The notes under the pieces are model-generated. The model saw only the letters and a program-made list of their open reading frames with translations. It was not told the DNA's origin and ran no database searches. Positions 1 through 11,609 of a stretch of DNA of 64,000 bases are shown here, piece by piece. A program made the position numbers and the translations under genes. Each line of letters begins with the position of its first letter. The stretch's first letter is position 1. The stretch is from Flaccisagitta enflata (Eukaryota > Chaetognatha > Sagittoidea > Aphragmophora), in the NCBI GenBank assembly GCA_965153355.1, contig OZ231127.1, positions 88,536,001-88,600,000 of the forward strand, read 5' to 3'.

Positions 1-325
1 AAGGGTAGCAAAGGTTCACCAATGTTGTTCAAACTTGTTGTGAAGGTTACTTGCATCAATTTAAGCTCTCCTGCAAGATTTCGGATAATTCTGAGAATCG
101 GTTTAGAAGATATTAGGGTATTTTGCTAGTAATATTGATTCCTGGACTTGTGCATTCTACATAGGGGAAGGGTAGTAATGGTTCACCAATGTTGTTCAAA
201 CTTGTTGTGAAGGTTCATTGTATCAATTAAAGCTCCTCCTGCAAGATTTCAGTAAATTCTGAGTATTGGTTAAGAAAATATAAGGGTATCTATGTTGTAT
301 CTAGTGACATTATTTCCTGGACTTT
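1..325 (+). repeat. Two tandem copies of a 167 bp unit
   Basis: Position 1 and position 168 start the same sequence (AAGGGTAGYAAWGGTTCACC...); both include TTGTTCAAACTTGTTGTGAA and TTCCTGGACTT. It may continue beyond the left edge. Confidence 0.75.
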
Positions 326-475
326 TTTTTTTTTTTTTTGAAAAAAATTTTTTTGAAAATTTTTTTTTGAAAAATTTTTTTTGAAAAATTTTTAAATTTT
401 GTTTAAAATTTTTGAAATTTTTGAAAATTTTTTGAAAATTTTTTTTGATTTTTATAAAAAAATCTTTAGTTATTA
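326..475. repeat. Poly-A/T low complexity
   Basis: Runs of T and TTTGAAAATTTTT words only. Confidence 0.85.
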
Positions 476-493
476 TCTTTTATGATGTTGTTC

Positions 494-795
494 AAGGTAT
501 GCCATCATGGACTTCAGGTATGCCATCATGGACTTCGGTATGCCCTCATGGACTTCAAGGTATGCCCTCATGGACTTCAAGGTATGCCCTCATGGACTTC
601 AAAGTATGCCCTCATGGACTTCAGGTATGCCATCATGGACTTAAGGTATGCCATCATGGACTTCAGGTATGCCATCATGGACTTCCAGGTATGCCATCAT
701 GGACTTTAAGGTATGCCATATAGACTTCAGGCCTTACCATCATGAACTTCAGAGTATGTATCTGGACTTCAAGAGTATGCCATCATGGCCGGCAG
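494..795 (+). repeat. Minisatellite, about 21 bp unit
   Basis: About a dozen units of GTATGCCATCATGGACTTC; the open frames across it come from the period. CAGGTCAGACTGGTARC units (about 805-950) follow as a second minisatellite. Confidence 0.88.
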
Positions 796-1017
796 ACTAG
801 TACTTGAGTCAGACTGAGTAGCAGGTCAGGCAGGTAACCAGGTCAGACTGGTAAGCAGGTCAGGCAAGTAGCAGGGTCAGACTGGTAGCGGGTCAGACAG
901 GCTGGCAGGTCAGAACTGAGTGGCAGGTGGACTGAGTGGCAGGTCCAGACACCAAATCAGACTACAGTCGAGGACTGTTGTTTCTAACTGCTGATGTCTC
1001 TCCAACAGAGTTAGGTA

Positions 1018-1195
<178 letters not shown>

Positions 1196-1332
1196 ATAGA
1201 CATGGTCTTTTTATCTACAGTAGATGTCTTCTGGACAGGCAAACATAAGGAAAATAAATAAACATTAAGGATTGATAAAATTAATAAAAGAATCTTCTAT
1301 TGATGATGGGTGTTAGTTGCTATAGAAACATA

Positions 1333-1488
1333 TTTTTAGTCGCGGACACGCGACTCTACACCTTGCCGTGTCGGTCGGTAGGTCCGTCCGTCCGTCCGTC
1401 TGTCACATTTTTGAATTCCGGGTGGTTTTTGCTTTACTGCTCCTGCCCAACCGTCCGCGACTGTCCTGCCGTGTATCCGGCCTTGTTT
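1333..1488 (+). mobile_element. Family A element (GTCGCGGAC stem)
   Basis: Starts TTTTTAGTCGCGGACACGCG, has a GGTCC/GTCC run, then GCCCAACCGTCCGCGACTG and ends TGTATCCGGCCTTGTT. This entry serves as the layout reference for the family: 5' TTTTTA, hairpin, tetranucleotide run, CCGCTCCTGCCCA-like block, complement of the stem, GTATCCGGCCTTGTT. Confidence 0.8.
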
Positions 1489-1599
1489 GTATCAAAATAT
1501 CAATACTTTGACAAATTGAATATGCTATTATTTATCTGTATTATGTTCTGTATGAATATCGCTTATTAAGTTGTTAGGGAGTGTCATGATGTCCATCAG

Positions 1600-3830
1600 A
1601 CGTTCTGTTATGCCCCCATATTCATGGCAGTGGCTCGGTTCGCGATCAAATTGGTACTTTGTGGTATTAAAAAGCGATTTCAGGTCTTGTTGAGGATTTT
1701 CTACCTTCCCTGGAGTAGCGGTTTTGGTTTTACTACCATGAGTAATAAGTGGTTGTTGGGAAACTTTCCTATTTAGGTCACTTTGGCCTCAAATTTAGGC
1801 CTCTTTGCCTTAGAAATCGAACCTAAAATCCATGGAATTAATAAACTAGAGCTCAAGAGCTAACCAGTGGTGCAATCCGCATGTTTTTATCTTCTTTTGT
1901 TTAGATTTTAGAGGGTTTTAAAGATGGGGCTTCACAGTGTGTCCTGACTAAATGTGGTTGCTAACAAACAAACGTACAGCTGCCACCAAAACTTTTACAC
2001 AAAAATATTCGCTGATGATTGCATTATTCATAGAGAGAAAGAAAAAAAACTTTCCTAAACGATATCTGTCAAAATCTGTTTTTGTTACATTTTGGTCAAA
2101 AAAAGTAAGAATTTGGACGCCTAATCGCACAGCCCAAGAAACATAAAACTTGACATGTTACTTGATCGCATAATGAACTGTCTCTCTCAGCCATCGTCGA
2201 TTTACCAGATCTTACAGAAGAATTGATATGAGAAAAATGGTCCTTTACCGATCACGCAGGTGACAGCAGGCGGCGATTCCGTAGTGATGAGAAAGAACAA
2301 AATTTGTTTTGTCGTTATCAGCCAAAAAAATTTGCGGGACTTTGCGGGAACATGTCGTGACCAACGATTGAAAAAAATGCATTTTAATTACCCTAAGAAA
2401 AAAAAACAACCGGGACGACGTTTGTGTCTCCCGGTTTCTATGATGCTTCTTAGTAACCAAAAAAATTAAGGGTAAATTCTTCAAACTGGAACAACGATCC
2501 TCAGTCAAAAATCATCCTTTAGCTCAGTTGTTTATACCGACTATGATGAATGAGAGTATAGTCTGAACGCCTTATTTTTGTAAGTAACTTTTTCATAGAA
2601 TAGAATGAATTCTTAAGAAAAACGGAGTATGAAAACACTTCAGAACTGGTTATTTGTCACTCTCGGGGCCTCCCTCAATTTTGCTGGGTTTTGACTTTGA
2701 CCTGAAACTCTGTGGGCTTGTCAGTGTTTTTTTGCATCATGAAATTTAGGGAAAATTTGACGATTTTCACGTTTTTCACTATATCGCAGCCTTGGATTAA
2801 GGAATCTATAAAAAATTGGTGACCGAATTGAAGAGTTTTTGATGGTCCAACTGATTCCGGAAAAATTTTTGATCGATACGGCCTCAGAAAAATTTTATTC
2901 ACTATCAAAGCTGGTGAAAAAAGTCAAATTTTAAGGTCATTTAGGCTATTATTCCTGAAAAATTAGGCCACTTCCAAACTGAAAATTGACTTAAAATTCA
3001 TGAGCAAATCAAACTGCTGCTCAAGAGCTAATCAGTGGTGCAATCGGCATGTTCAGATGTTGCTGCATTCAATTTTTACAGAACTTAAAAGATACAGGGG
3101 TATGAAAAATCATCGTTAGACCATACCCTTGTATCTTTTAAGTTCTGTAAAATCTATACGCAGCAACATCTAAACATGCCGATTGCACCACTGAATAGCT
3201 CTTGAGCAGTAGTTTGATTTCCTCATGAATTTTAAGTCAGTTTTCAGTTTGGAAGTGGCCTAATTTTTCAAAGACAAATAGCCTAAATATCATTAAAATT
3301 TGACTTTTTTCACCTGCTTTGAGAGTGAATAAATTTTTTCTGGGTCCATATTGATCAAAATTTTTTCCAGAATCAGTTGGAGCATCAAAAACTCTTCAAT
3401 TTGGTCACCAATTTTTTATAGATTCGTTAATCCAAGGTTGCGATATTGTGAAAAACGTGAAAATTGTCATGATGCAAAAAAACGCTCACAAGCCCCATCT
3501 TTAAAACCCTCTAAAATCTAAACGAAAAAAGATAAAAACATGCGGATTACACCACTGGTTAGCTCTTGGGCTCTAGTTTATTAATCTCATGGATTTTAGG
3601 TTCGATTTCTAAGGCAAAGTGGCCTAAATTCGAGGCCAAAGTGACTTAAATTGGACATTATCCCAACAACCACTTATTTCCCATGATACTATAACCAAAA
3701 CCGTTACTCCAGGGAAGGTAGAAAATCCTCAACAAGACCTGAAATCGCTTTTTAATACCACAAAGTACCAATTTGATTGCGAACCGGGCCACTGCCATGA
3801 ATATGGGGGCATAAAAGAACGTCTGATGTC
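1600..3830. repeat. Large palindrome (foldback), arms about 0.7 kb
   Basis: The sequence from about 3118 to 3830 is the reverse complement, with scattered mismatches, of 3108 back to 2720 and then 1932 back to 1600. The centre near 3113 is flanked by AACTTAAAAGATACA and its complement. The left arm is interrupted by an insertion. No gene is seen in either arm. Confidence 0.85.
1933..2719. mobile_element. Insertion within the palindrome's left arm
   Basis: The right arm has no counterpart of this block. GGGCTT occurs on both sides (1927-1932 and 2714-2719), a possible 6 bp target duplication. The block is AT-rich; short frames are present but none is recognisable, and no terminal inverted repeat is obvious. 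Confidence 0.55.
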
Positions 3831-3849
3831 CATATTTGGCATATCAATC

Positions 3850-4700
3850 TCTTGATTTTACGTGTGTTTCCAATATGATTCCCTGGTATTTCCATGTCCA
3901 GATAACATCTTTTGTATATAAAAGCTTTCATTTATGGTTGAAATAGAAGCATAGACAACCATCAACTATAACTACAGTTGAGGTTCACTAGAGTGCATGT
4001 TACTAGAGTGCATGCTAAGGGATTAGGTCAAATTATGCCTTATGGTGAAGTTGCTTAATTGCCAACATAGAAATAACAACAAAATCTCCAAAGAAACTAT
4101 AGGTTAGATGCCTTACAGGAAGGCATGCCTTATTAGCGGGTGCCCTCTAGCTGTGCTCCACTGTACATTGTAGGTAAAGGTAAAGACAAAAAAAGTTTAA
4201 AAAAAAGTATTTAAGAGAGCCAATTAAGTGTGGTTTCCAATCAAGGGCAATTGTAGCTTCGCTTTTCTTACCAACATTTCTGTAATTGTTAGGTAGCAAC
4301 ACTTTCACATAAGGTCTTGAGTCTTGACGCTTACCCATCTGTGAAACAAAAATATGCTGCGAATTGCATCATGTAGTGTGATTTATAAGGATTCTTTCTT
4401 TTTATATTGATAGGGTGTGACTTAACATGCATACAAGAGATTGGGGGATACATATTGAGATGAGAGGCTTTATCAGTAGCGGCTCTTAAGGCTTTTTAAA
4501 GCATCAAAGATTTCAGGTTTGAATAAGGGGGCAGTGATGAAATGTTCTACCGATTCTTGAAAAACTGTCATATGTGAAACTGATTGTCATCTGTCTCTCT
4601 AGGGAAGCTGGCCAATAAGTTAGGGTTGTTTATTTGGGGGGATGGGGGGGGGGGAATGAAATCAGGGCTGAGAAATCTAAGAGAGAAATTAGTCACAATA
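3850..4700. other. No recognisable gene
   Basis: AT-rich unique DNA with short frames only; a G9 run at 4643-4652. Confidence 0.6.
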
Positions 4701-4706
4701 CTGTTA

Positions 4707-5255
4707 CATGGTCAGCGGTACCCTATGGCCTTATGTGTATGTGGGGAACAGATAGTGAGAGAGGCAGCAGCCTTGAAGGGACTGATGACCTATGTTTGAG
4801 CTTGTGGAGAATCCCCTGCTTTGAGTGTGTATAGGCGTATAGGGTATAGTTTGGACCACAAGGTTGAGAATTGGGCTTTGAGGTTTGGATTTTGGCTTCA
4901 AGGCTGAGTTTTGGGGTTTGAGGCTAAGGCCTCAAGGCTGGGTTTTGGGCCCTAAGATTAGGTTTTTGGTTTTGAGTTTGTATCTCAGCCACAAGTTAGA
5001 GGTTTTGGCCCAAAGGTAGATCAAGGATTTGAACCTCAAGGCTGGAATTTGAGCTTCACAACTTGAATTCGAGCTTCAAGACATGGATTTGAGGCTGGGA
5101 CATGAGCCTTGTGGCTTGGATTTAAGCCTCATGGCTTGAATTTGAACCATAAGGCTGGGGTTTTAGCCTCAAGGGGGATGAAGCAGGAGTCGGAAAAATC
5201 TCCCACATTTGTGAAAGCACAGCTCATTAGCCCCTTTGGGTTTGCTGCTCAAAAG
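4707..5255 (+). mobile_element. Old family C2-like element
   Basis: Head TGGTCAGCGGTACCCTATGG, TTTGAGG/AAGGCTGGGTTTTGG minisatellite (4850-5175), tail TAGCCCCTTTGGGTTTGCTG. The ends are diverged. Confidence 0.55.
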
Positions 5256-5259
5256 GAAG

Positions 5260-6225
5260 GAAATTAAAGAAGCTTTGATATTGTCAGTAGTAAGAGAGCA
5301 TTGATTTAATTCTGGTTTTTTTGGAAGGAACCCCAAAGAAGATGATTCTCAATGATTTCATTTATGGGGAAAAAAAGAAGCTTACCTGACTATTAGCTTG
5401 ACTGCATACCTTATTAGTATAAGGTTGGCCCTATACCATTTAGTATATACAAAATAGTTAACAAAAATTACAATCAAAGATTATTAATGTACTAGCACTA
5501 TTGTTCAAAAAACCATACCCATAGAGGCAAGAATCGAGGTACAACCAACTGGGACCGCCGGCATTCTCTACCAAGGTACTGATGCTTATGAAAGTTGAAA
5601 CAACATTGCCCTTATAAATTATAAAAAATTAAATATTTAAACTATCCTCCAGTACATATAGGTTGTTTTTTCTCACAACGCACTGTATTACTTTCGTTTT
5701 TGAGCGGATACTCCTTGCACGCATAGACTACCCATGATAGAACTAGAAGTTTTATTTCCGCCAGGTTAGTTTATTAAATTGATTGATTAATAGATTACTC
5801 ACTAAGTTACTTCCTTTCCGACACGATTGTAAAAGGACAAAGTGCACAATCCGGTTTTTCGGTCTTCAAGTTTTACAAGTTCCCTCTCTTAGCCAATTAC
5901 GTTGACTGAGTTTCGAGGTAGACCTGATTTTTACTTAGGATCGGTCCCTTTTTTTAAAGGTTTGGGTAAGATCCGCAGTCAGGCGGTGAGGCAACTGGAA
6001 AAATTTTCATCTTTCAAATCCGTCCGAAACTGATCTTAACCTTTCCTATTAATCACCCGACATCATTTCTGGGAAAACTGGCGCTTAACGAAGCGTAGTT
6101 CGCTGGCAAATTACAGATTTTACTTAATTATGCAAATTAAGAAAATCGACGGAAGTATTAGCGGCATCAAACGGACTAGTTCAGTGTTTTGCCCAAAGAG
6201 CCTTTTGTTTTAGTTATTGTACGAA
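5260..6225. other. No recognisable gene
   Basis: Unique, moderately AT-rich; no frame over 60 codons and no repeat family recognised. Confidence 0.6.
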
Positions 6226-6228
6226 TTT

Positions 6229-6428
6229 GTTTTTAGTTGCGAACACGCAAATCTATAAGAGGCTTTGTCCGTCCATTGGTCCGTCCATTGGTCCGTAGGT
6301 CCGTTGGTCGGTCAGCACGAGTCGAAAAGTGGGAAAACAAGCGTTTTAGAACATTTTTAGTTGCGGACAATTGCATTTCCGCCCCTGCCCACCCGTCCGC
6401 AACTGGTGGCCGTGTGTCCGGCCTTGTT
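6229..6428 (+). mobile_element. Family A element (GTTGCG stem), with internal 5' duplicate
   Basis: Opens TTTTTAGTTGCGAACACGCA; a second TTTTTAGTTGCGGAC lies at 6353, as if one copy sits in another. The 3' complement reads GTCCGCAAC, matching the T variant of the stem. Confidence 0.78.
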
Positions 6429-6520
6429 ATCACTTGCCAGCTTGGCTCCACTTGTCACGACGAAGCAAAGAGGGCAGCTCACAGAGTCACCAGTGCAAAA
6501 CTAGGAGATTAAAGAAATTA

Positions 6521-6706
6521 GACCGGATACACGGCTACTCCAGTCGCTTGCAGGTGGGCAGGGCCGTATTTGAGGTCCCTTTATTATTTGGGCAGGAGCA
6601 GTGAGGCCAAAGACCGCAAAAAAAAACTAAATAAAAGTAAAATGTGACGGACGGATGGACCAACCGACGGACGGACAAAGCGGGGGGTAGCACGCGACTA
6701 AAAACA
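6521..6706 (-). mobile_element. Family A element (degenerate GTGC stem)
   Basis: Minus-strand copy: TTTTTAGTCGCGTGCTACCC at its start (6706), CACATTTTACTTTTATTTAG body, GTATCCGGTC end at 6521. Confidence 0.72.
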
Positions 6707-6866
6707 CAGAATAGCTACTAACTTTTATCCCACAATTGCGTACAAAGCTGTTTTCATCTTCAGCTCAAATGTTTGCGGCTTGCTCTCGCGCTGACTAGCG
6801 CGGAATACAATATTGCTACGCTCTCTGTATTAAGGGTCTCTGATTCAAAACATTTTTTCGAAATGG

Positions 6867-7001
6867 TTTTTAGTCGCGGACACGCGACTCTAGAACTTGC
6901 CGTGTTGGTCCGTCGGTCACATTTTTCATTCGCAAGTGGCTTTTGCAATACCGCTCCTGCCCAACCGTCCGCGACTGGATTGCCGTGTGTCCGACCTTGT
7001 T
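6867..7001 (+). mobile_element. Family A element, short
   Basis: TTTTTAGTCGCGGACACGCG start, only one GTCCGTCGGTC run, GTCCGCGACTGGATTGCCGT near the end. Confidence 0.78.
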
Positions 7002-7064
7002 TTCTTCCACCTCAGGTAAATTTCAATGCTCTTCATATTTTGACGGTCTTCATGACCAAAAAAA

Positions 7065-7140
7065 CCGGGTAAGCCAAGGGGTAGACCTAGAAAAGCAGAA
7101 GCTGGACTGAAAAAGAAACGTGAGTCAGATCGCCGTTACT
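7065..7140 (+). pseudogene. Fragment encoding a basic GRPRK motif
   Basis: PGKPRGRPRKAEAGLKKKRE then SDRRYYT in one frame. It resembles the fragment at 9558 (GRPK...EAARKRQEQ...YY). The AT-hook-like GRPR core with a following K/R-rich helix is common in DNA-binding or transposon proteins; origin unknown. Confidence 0.3.
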
Positions 7141-7169
7141 ACACTCTTTTTTTTTAGAAGGGACAAAGT

Positions 7170-8345
7170 TTACCAGTAGTGGCGGCTGTCGCCGTAAGGA
7201 AAAAAGTCGTAAACATTGATCACTTTTCACCCAGTTTTTGTTTTCAGTCACTGTTATCTTTTTTATTTGTTATATCAAATCAAGAGCATTGGTATGTTTG
7301 GTTGCACTGAAAATCAGAAAAAAATAGGACTGAGCCATATGAGCTAGATGAGCTGAAATACTCAATATCACTTAACTAGACAACCAGTTATACTCACTGA
7401 CATGTTTTTTTATGTTGGCTTGCTTACATCAAAACATTTATCTCATTTGAAATCAGAAAAAAAACTGAGTTAAATGAGCTAAATGAGCAAGAATTTGCAA
7501 AAATACCCTTACAGACAAGCAGCTATGCTCACTAACATGTTTTTTTGTATTTGCATGCTCAAACTTATATCAAAACATATTCATTTTTCCCATTTTGAAT
7601 AAAAAAACATGATTGAGCTAAATAAGCTAATTAAACTAGAATACTGAAAAATACCCTGTATTTGCATGCTCAAACAAATATCAAAACACTTCTTTATTGA
7701 TCCTATACAAGATCAAAAAAAAAGATATAAAAAAAATTCAATTTGAATTCTTTATAAAGAAATCTTTAAAAAATCATTACTCAAAAAATATTTGTCCTAA
7801 AACATTTTGCTTGGCGCCAAATGAAAGAATTATCAAATTCACTTACCCTAAAAATTTCATTGGAGGCCACGTTCTCGAAGTAAGAGAATTCGCATCCTTT
7901 TGTCTTTTGTTTTTAGCGGTCAATCACTCAAAAGCGGGTAACAGGTTAGGGTTTGGGGAAGGGTTAGTGTTAGGGTTAGGGATAGGTCAGGGATAGTCTT
8001 AGGGATCAGGTTAGGGTTAGGGTTAGGGCTAGCATTAGGGTTAGGGGTGTTTTAGAGCTTAATATCTACTCGCCGATTGATAGTTTGCTCTGGCGGAATT
8101 TTCGGAAAACTCAAGTGCGATACTTCATCTACAAAATGACCGAGGCCACAATCAGCCAGAAGAGATTTTCAACTTCCCCACAAAAAAATGTAGACCTTAT
8201 TTTTCTGGAATATGTCAAAAAGTCGAAGACTGACTGACTTTTTCCCCAATAAGGACATGAGGCTGAAATTTGGCTAGAAATTAAGGATAATTTAAGGACA
8301 ATGCCCAACCTCAGATTTGAGGAAAGCAATATTATTTTTTTGCGC
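7170..8345 (+). repeat. Family D repeat, longest copy, with GTTAGGG array
   Basis: Contains GGCGGCTGTCGCCGTAAGGA, AGCTAGATGAGCTGAAATAC, TTTTGCTTGGCGCCAAATGA and AAAAAGTCGAAGACTGACTG in that order. These four words recur in inverted order at 23225-23600 and 25540-25775. A GTTAGGG-type array occupies about 7945-8045. No coding frame is recognised. Confidence 0.6.
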
Positions 8346-8454
8346 AAATTCTTAGAAAAAATATTGTTTCTATAAATAAACTATATTTTTTGTTAGTTTT
8401 ATCTAACATGTTTTTTTTTGTTATGAACGAATACAGAACAGTTGCTGATATATC

Positions 8455-8536
8455 TTAAGTTGTGTATAAAGTACAATAAGGGCGGCTAATCGCCGTAGGA
8501 AAAAAGTCGTAAATACTGCTGGAGAAAATTAGAAAG

Positions 8537-8623
<87 letters not shown>

Positions 8624-8666
8624 GACAGACACAGACAGACAGAGAGAGAGAGAGAAAGACACAGAC

Positions 8667-8726
<60 letters not shown>

Positions 8727-8885
8727 CAATTAACTCGATTCCGCGTTTTGGGGAAAAATGCGGAAAATGCAAAAAATAAAAAAAGATTTAAAAAATCATA
8801 GCTTCAAAACTATTGATCACACAGAATTCTGCTTGGCGTCATCTGAAAGAGGAGAATTAGCTCTTTCTTAGCTATTAATTTCATG
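8455..8885 (+). repeat. Family D fragments flanking a GA/CAGA microsatellite
   Basis: GGCGGCTAATCGCCGTAGGA at 8480 and CTGCTTGGCGTCATCTGAAA at 8829, separated by a (GA)n(CAGA)n array (8541-8722). The intervening D sequence is replaced by the array. Confidence 0.6.
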
Positions 8886-9196
8886 CGTAGTCCCGTTCTG
8901 CCCCCAAAATGCAGCAACTTCCCCAAGCGCATAAAACAAAGGGAAATCCATTTTTCTCTGCAGGACTCAAAAAGACCAAAGGGACTTCGTCTCTTCGACT
9001 TTTTTCCAAATAATCATACTATTCAATTTTATTCAATACAATACAATATTCAATTCAATTCAATACATGCAATATCATTATAGATAAATCATAAAAAAAT
9101 ATAAAGAACACGCTAAGAACATTTCAGCCTCAAATTTGCTAAAATTTAAGGACATCCCAGCCTCGGGAAAAAATTTACTGGTCCCTATAAAAAAAA

Positions 9197-9558
9197 CAAG
9201 GCTGGATACACGGCTACCGAAGTCGCATGCGGGTGGGCAGGGGCCGTATTTGAGGTCACTAGACCATCTAGGCAGGAGCAGTGAGGTCAAAGAAATGAAA
9301 TCATAAAAAAAGTTAAATGGGGACCAACCGACCGACGGATGGATGGATGGATAGACAGACAATGCGGGTTGCAGAGTCGCGTGCACGCGACGAAAAAGAG
9401 TACAACTGAGAAATAAGGCCGGATACACGGCCACCAGTTGCGGACGGGTGGGCAGGGGCGGAAATGCGCGTTTTCACAATTTCGAACTCGATCATCACCG
9501 ACGGACGGACCAACAGACGGACAAAGCCTCTTATAGAGTTGCGTGTCCGCAACTAAAA
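9197..9558 (-). mobile_element. Two adjacent family A elements (9197-9397, 9415-9558)
   Basis: The first has a GTCGCGTGC stem and a TGGTCC/ATCC run; the second has TTTTTTAGTTGCGGACACGC and the matching GTCCGCAACTGG. Eighteen bp separate them. Confidence 0.78.
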
Positions 9559-9731
9559 AAGGTCGAGTTGAAGAGGAAGAAGAAAACGAGCCGTCTGATC
9601 AGTGGGCTGATGTAACTACCAATGATGATATTGCGATGACGAGTGGACGTGGGCGGCCAAAAAGCGTATCGGATGATGAAGCGGCGCGCAAAAGGCAGGA
9701 ACAAAACATATGTTATTACAAAAGCAAGTAG
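9558..9731 (+). pseudogene. Fragment encoding acidic stretch and GRPK motif
   Basis: GRVEEEEENEPSDQWADVTT, then SGRGRPKSVSDDEAARKRQE and a stop after CYYKSK. It lies between family A copies at 9415-9558 and 9788-9970, so it may be an exon or transposon relic flanked by insertions. Confidence 0.35.
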
Positions 9732-9787
9732 ACTCGATTCTTGAAAGTGAAATTACCACTGGTGAGCAATGCGCCATTTTTTAGAAC

Positions 9788-9970
9788 AAGGGCGGATACA
9801 CGGCTAACCTAGTCGCGTGCGGGTGGGCAGGAGCAGCGCTGGAGAAGGTCACTAGGGCATCTCGGCAGAAGCCGTATGCTCAAAAAGCTCAAAAACACCA
9901 AAAAAGTCAAAAGGGGACCGACCAACCGACCGACATAGCGGGGTGTAGGGTCGCGTAGCACGCGACTAAA
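9788..9970 (-). mobile_element. Family A element (GTCGCGTGC stem)
   Basis: Start TTTAGTCGCGTGCTACGCGA at 9970; body GGTGTTTTTGAGCTTTTTGA shared with the copy at 17581; stem complement GCACGCGACTAGG; end CCGCCCTTGTT. Confidence 0.75.
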
Positions 9971-10157
9971 ATTCGAAAAGAACCTACATTATAAGTACCT
10001 TAAGGCTTCAAAAAAACAGACAATCTTTTAAAGAAATAGGCCTGGCATGGACATCATTTATCGACCCTAACCAATGTTTATCATCTATGACTATTAAAAG
10101 AGAATGCAGCTTTGGACTGAATGGTAAATAGGGCCGGTTATCGTGTGTCACTAACTT

Positions 10158-10383
10158 AACAAGGCCGGATACTCGGCCAAAAGTAGTCGCTGTCGGGGCA
10201 GGGGCAGTGTATGTAGGTGGGCCGGGCTGGAATGTGGTCGGGCTGGGGCCGTAATGCTCATAAATCAGTATTACAGGCAATTTCCCGTCATCCAAAATTT
10301 AAGATTACGGACCTACGGACACAGCCTTTGAACACAGCCTACGAACACAGCCTCCTATAAAGCCACTTAGCCAGGAACTAAAA
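10158..10383 (-). mobile_element. Diverged family A element
   Basis: CCGGCCTTGTT end at 10158 and TTTTAGTTCCTGGC start near 10383, with the body CCCGACCACATTCCAGCCCG. The stem is eroded. Confidence 0.5.
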
Positions 10384-10461
10384 CCAAACAACAGACAGAC
10401 ATGTCACATGGTATACTTGAATTTGCTTTTAAAAAGAGAAACTGCAAATGAACTGGGAAAA

Positions 10462-10705
10462 CTACGGATGTTTTGAGTGAATGAATGAGTGAATGAACGA
10501 ATGAATGAATAAATGAATGAATGAATAAATGAAAATGAATGAATGAATGAAAATGAATGAATGAATGAAAATGAATGAATGAATGAATGAATGAAAATGA
10601 ATGAATGAATGAATGAAAATGAATGAATGAATGAAAATGAATGAATGAATGAAGATGAATGAATGAATGAAAATGAATGAATGAATGAATGAATGAATGA
10701 AAATG
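10462..10705. repeat. (GAAT)n microsatellite
   Basis: GAATGAATGAAAAT-type tetramers; the tail of the class-4 element on its right. Confidence 0.92.
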
Positions 10706-10843
10706 AATGTGGTTAGGCACGAGAGGTTATAGGAATGAAGAAATATGTCAGAATCGGCCGTTTTGCTCATTTCAAACCGACCGACCGACCAACCAACCGA
10801 CGGACATGACCTTTTATGGAAGTGCGAAGACGCACTTAAAAAG
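10462..10843 (-). mobile_element. Family A class 4 (AAGTGCG stem) with (CATT)n tail
   Basis: Starts TTTTTAAGTGCGTCTTCGCA at 10843, then GGTCATGTCCGTCGGTTGGT, TTTGAAATGAGCAAAACGGC, CACATTCATTTTCATTC, and runs straight into about 240 bp of CATT/CATTTT tetramers ending at 10462. The copy at 15565 has the same order. Confidence 0.78.
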
Positions 10844-10930
10844 CCCAACGGTAATAGCATTTGTCAGAGAGCCTACTTGCAAAATGTCATGGTCCTTACT
10901 CTCTTACTTCCAAAGTTATCCCACTTTTTG

Positions 10931-11605
10931 GGCAGCGGCCCCGAAGGGGATGAAGTCCTGTAGAACACAGGGGGACTTTCGTTCGTTCGTTCGTTCGTTC
11001 GTACGTGCGTGCGTCCCCCCTCCCTCAGACCCCTCAGGCCTCAAATCTGGCCTCTCAGGCCTCAAATCTGGCCTCTCAGGCCTCAAACTAGACCTCTCAG
11101 GCCTACAATCTGGCCTCTCAGGCCTCAAATCTAGCCTCTTAGGCCTCAAATTTGGCCTCTTAGGCCTCAAATATGGCCTCTCAGGCCTTTTATCTGGCCT
11201 CTCAGGCCTCAAATCTGGCCTCTCAGGCCTCTAATCTGGCCTCTTAGGCCTCAAATCCAACCTCTTGCCTCAAATTAGGCCTCTCAAGCCTCAAATCAGC
11301 TATCTGATCCTCAAGTCAGTTCTCTATGGCCTTCCAAGCCTTAATCCAGCTCTTTCAAGCCTCAAGTCAGCCCATTCAAGCCCCCAACTGGCTTTCTGGC
11401 CTTACATCAGCCCTCTTAGACCTGAATTCAGCCCAAATGGACGGACGAACGAACGGACGAACGAAAGTCCCCCTGTGTTCTACAGGACTTCGTCCCCTTC
11501 GGGGCCGCTGCCCTGCCTCCCCTCACTCAAATTTACAATCATGCACAGCAGGGCAACGGGTATCGCTGACCACATATTGCCCTTGGGCGACCTGTTAACA
11601 ATCCG
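10931..11605 (+). mobile_element. Family C1 element (TIR plus CTCAGGCCTCAAATCTGG minisatellite)
   Basis: Left end 10931 GGGCAGCGGCCCCGAAGGGG then GATGAAGTCCTGTAGAACAC and (TTCG)n; right end is its complement, finishing GGGGCCGCTGCCC at 11513. Between is a roughly 21 bp CTCAGGCCTCAAATCTGGCC array. A tail GGGCAACGGGTATCGCTGAC to GGGCGACCTGTT follows the right end. Confidence 0.82.
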
Positions 11606-11609
11606 ACGA

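Noticed and set aside
7945-8045. Chromosome end (telomere)
   Set aside because: The array is about 100 bp, degenerate and flanked on both sides by ordinary sequence.
10707-11234. 175-codon frame with LKSGLSG repeats
   Set aside because: It is the family C1 minisatellite; the same array is open on both strands.
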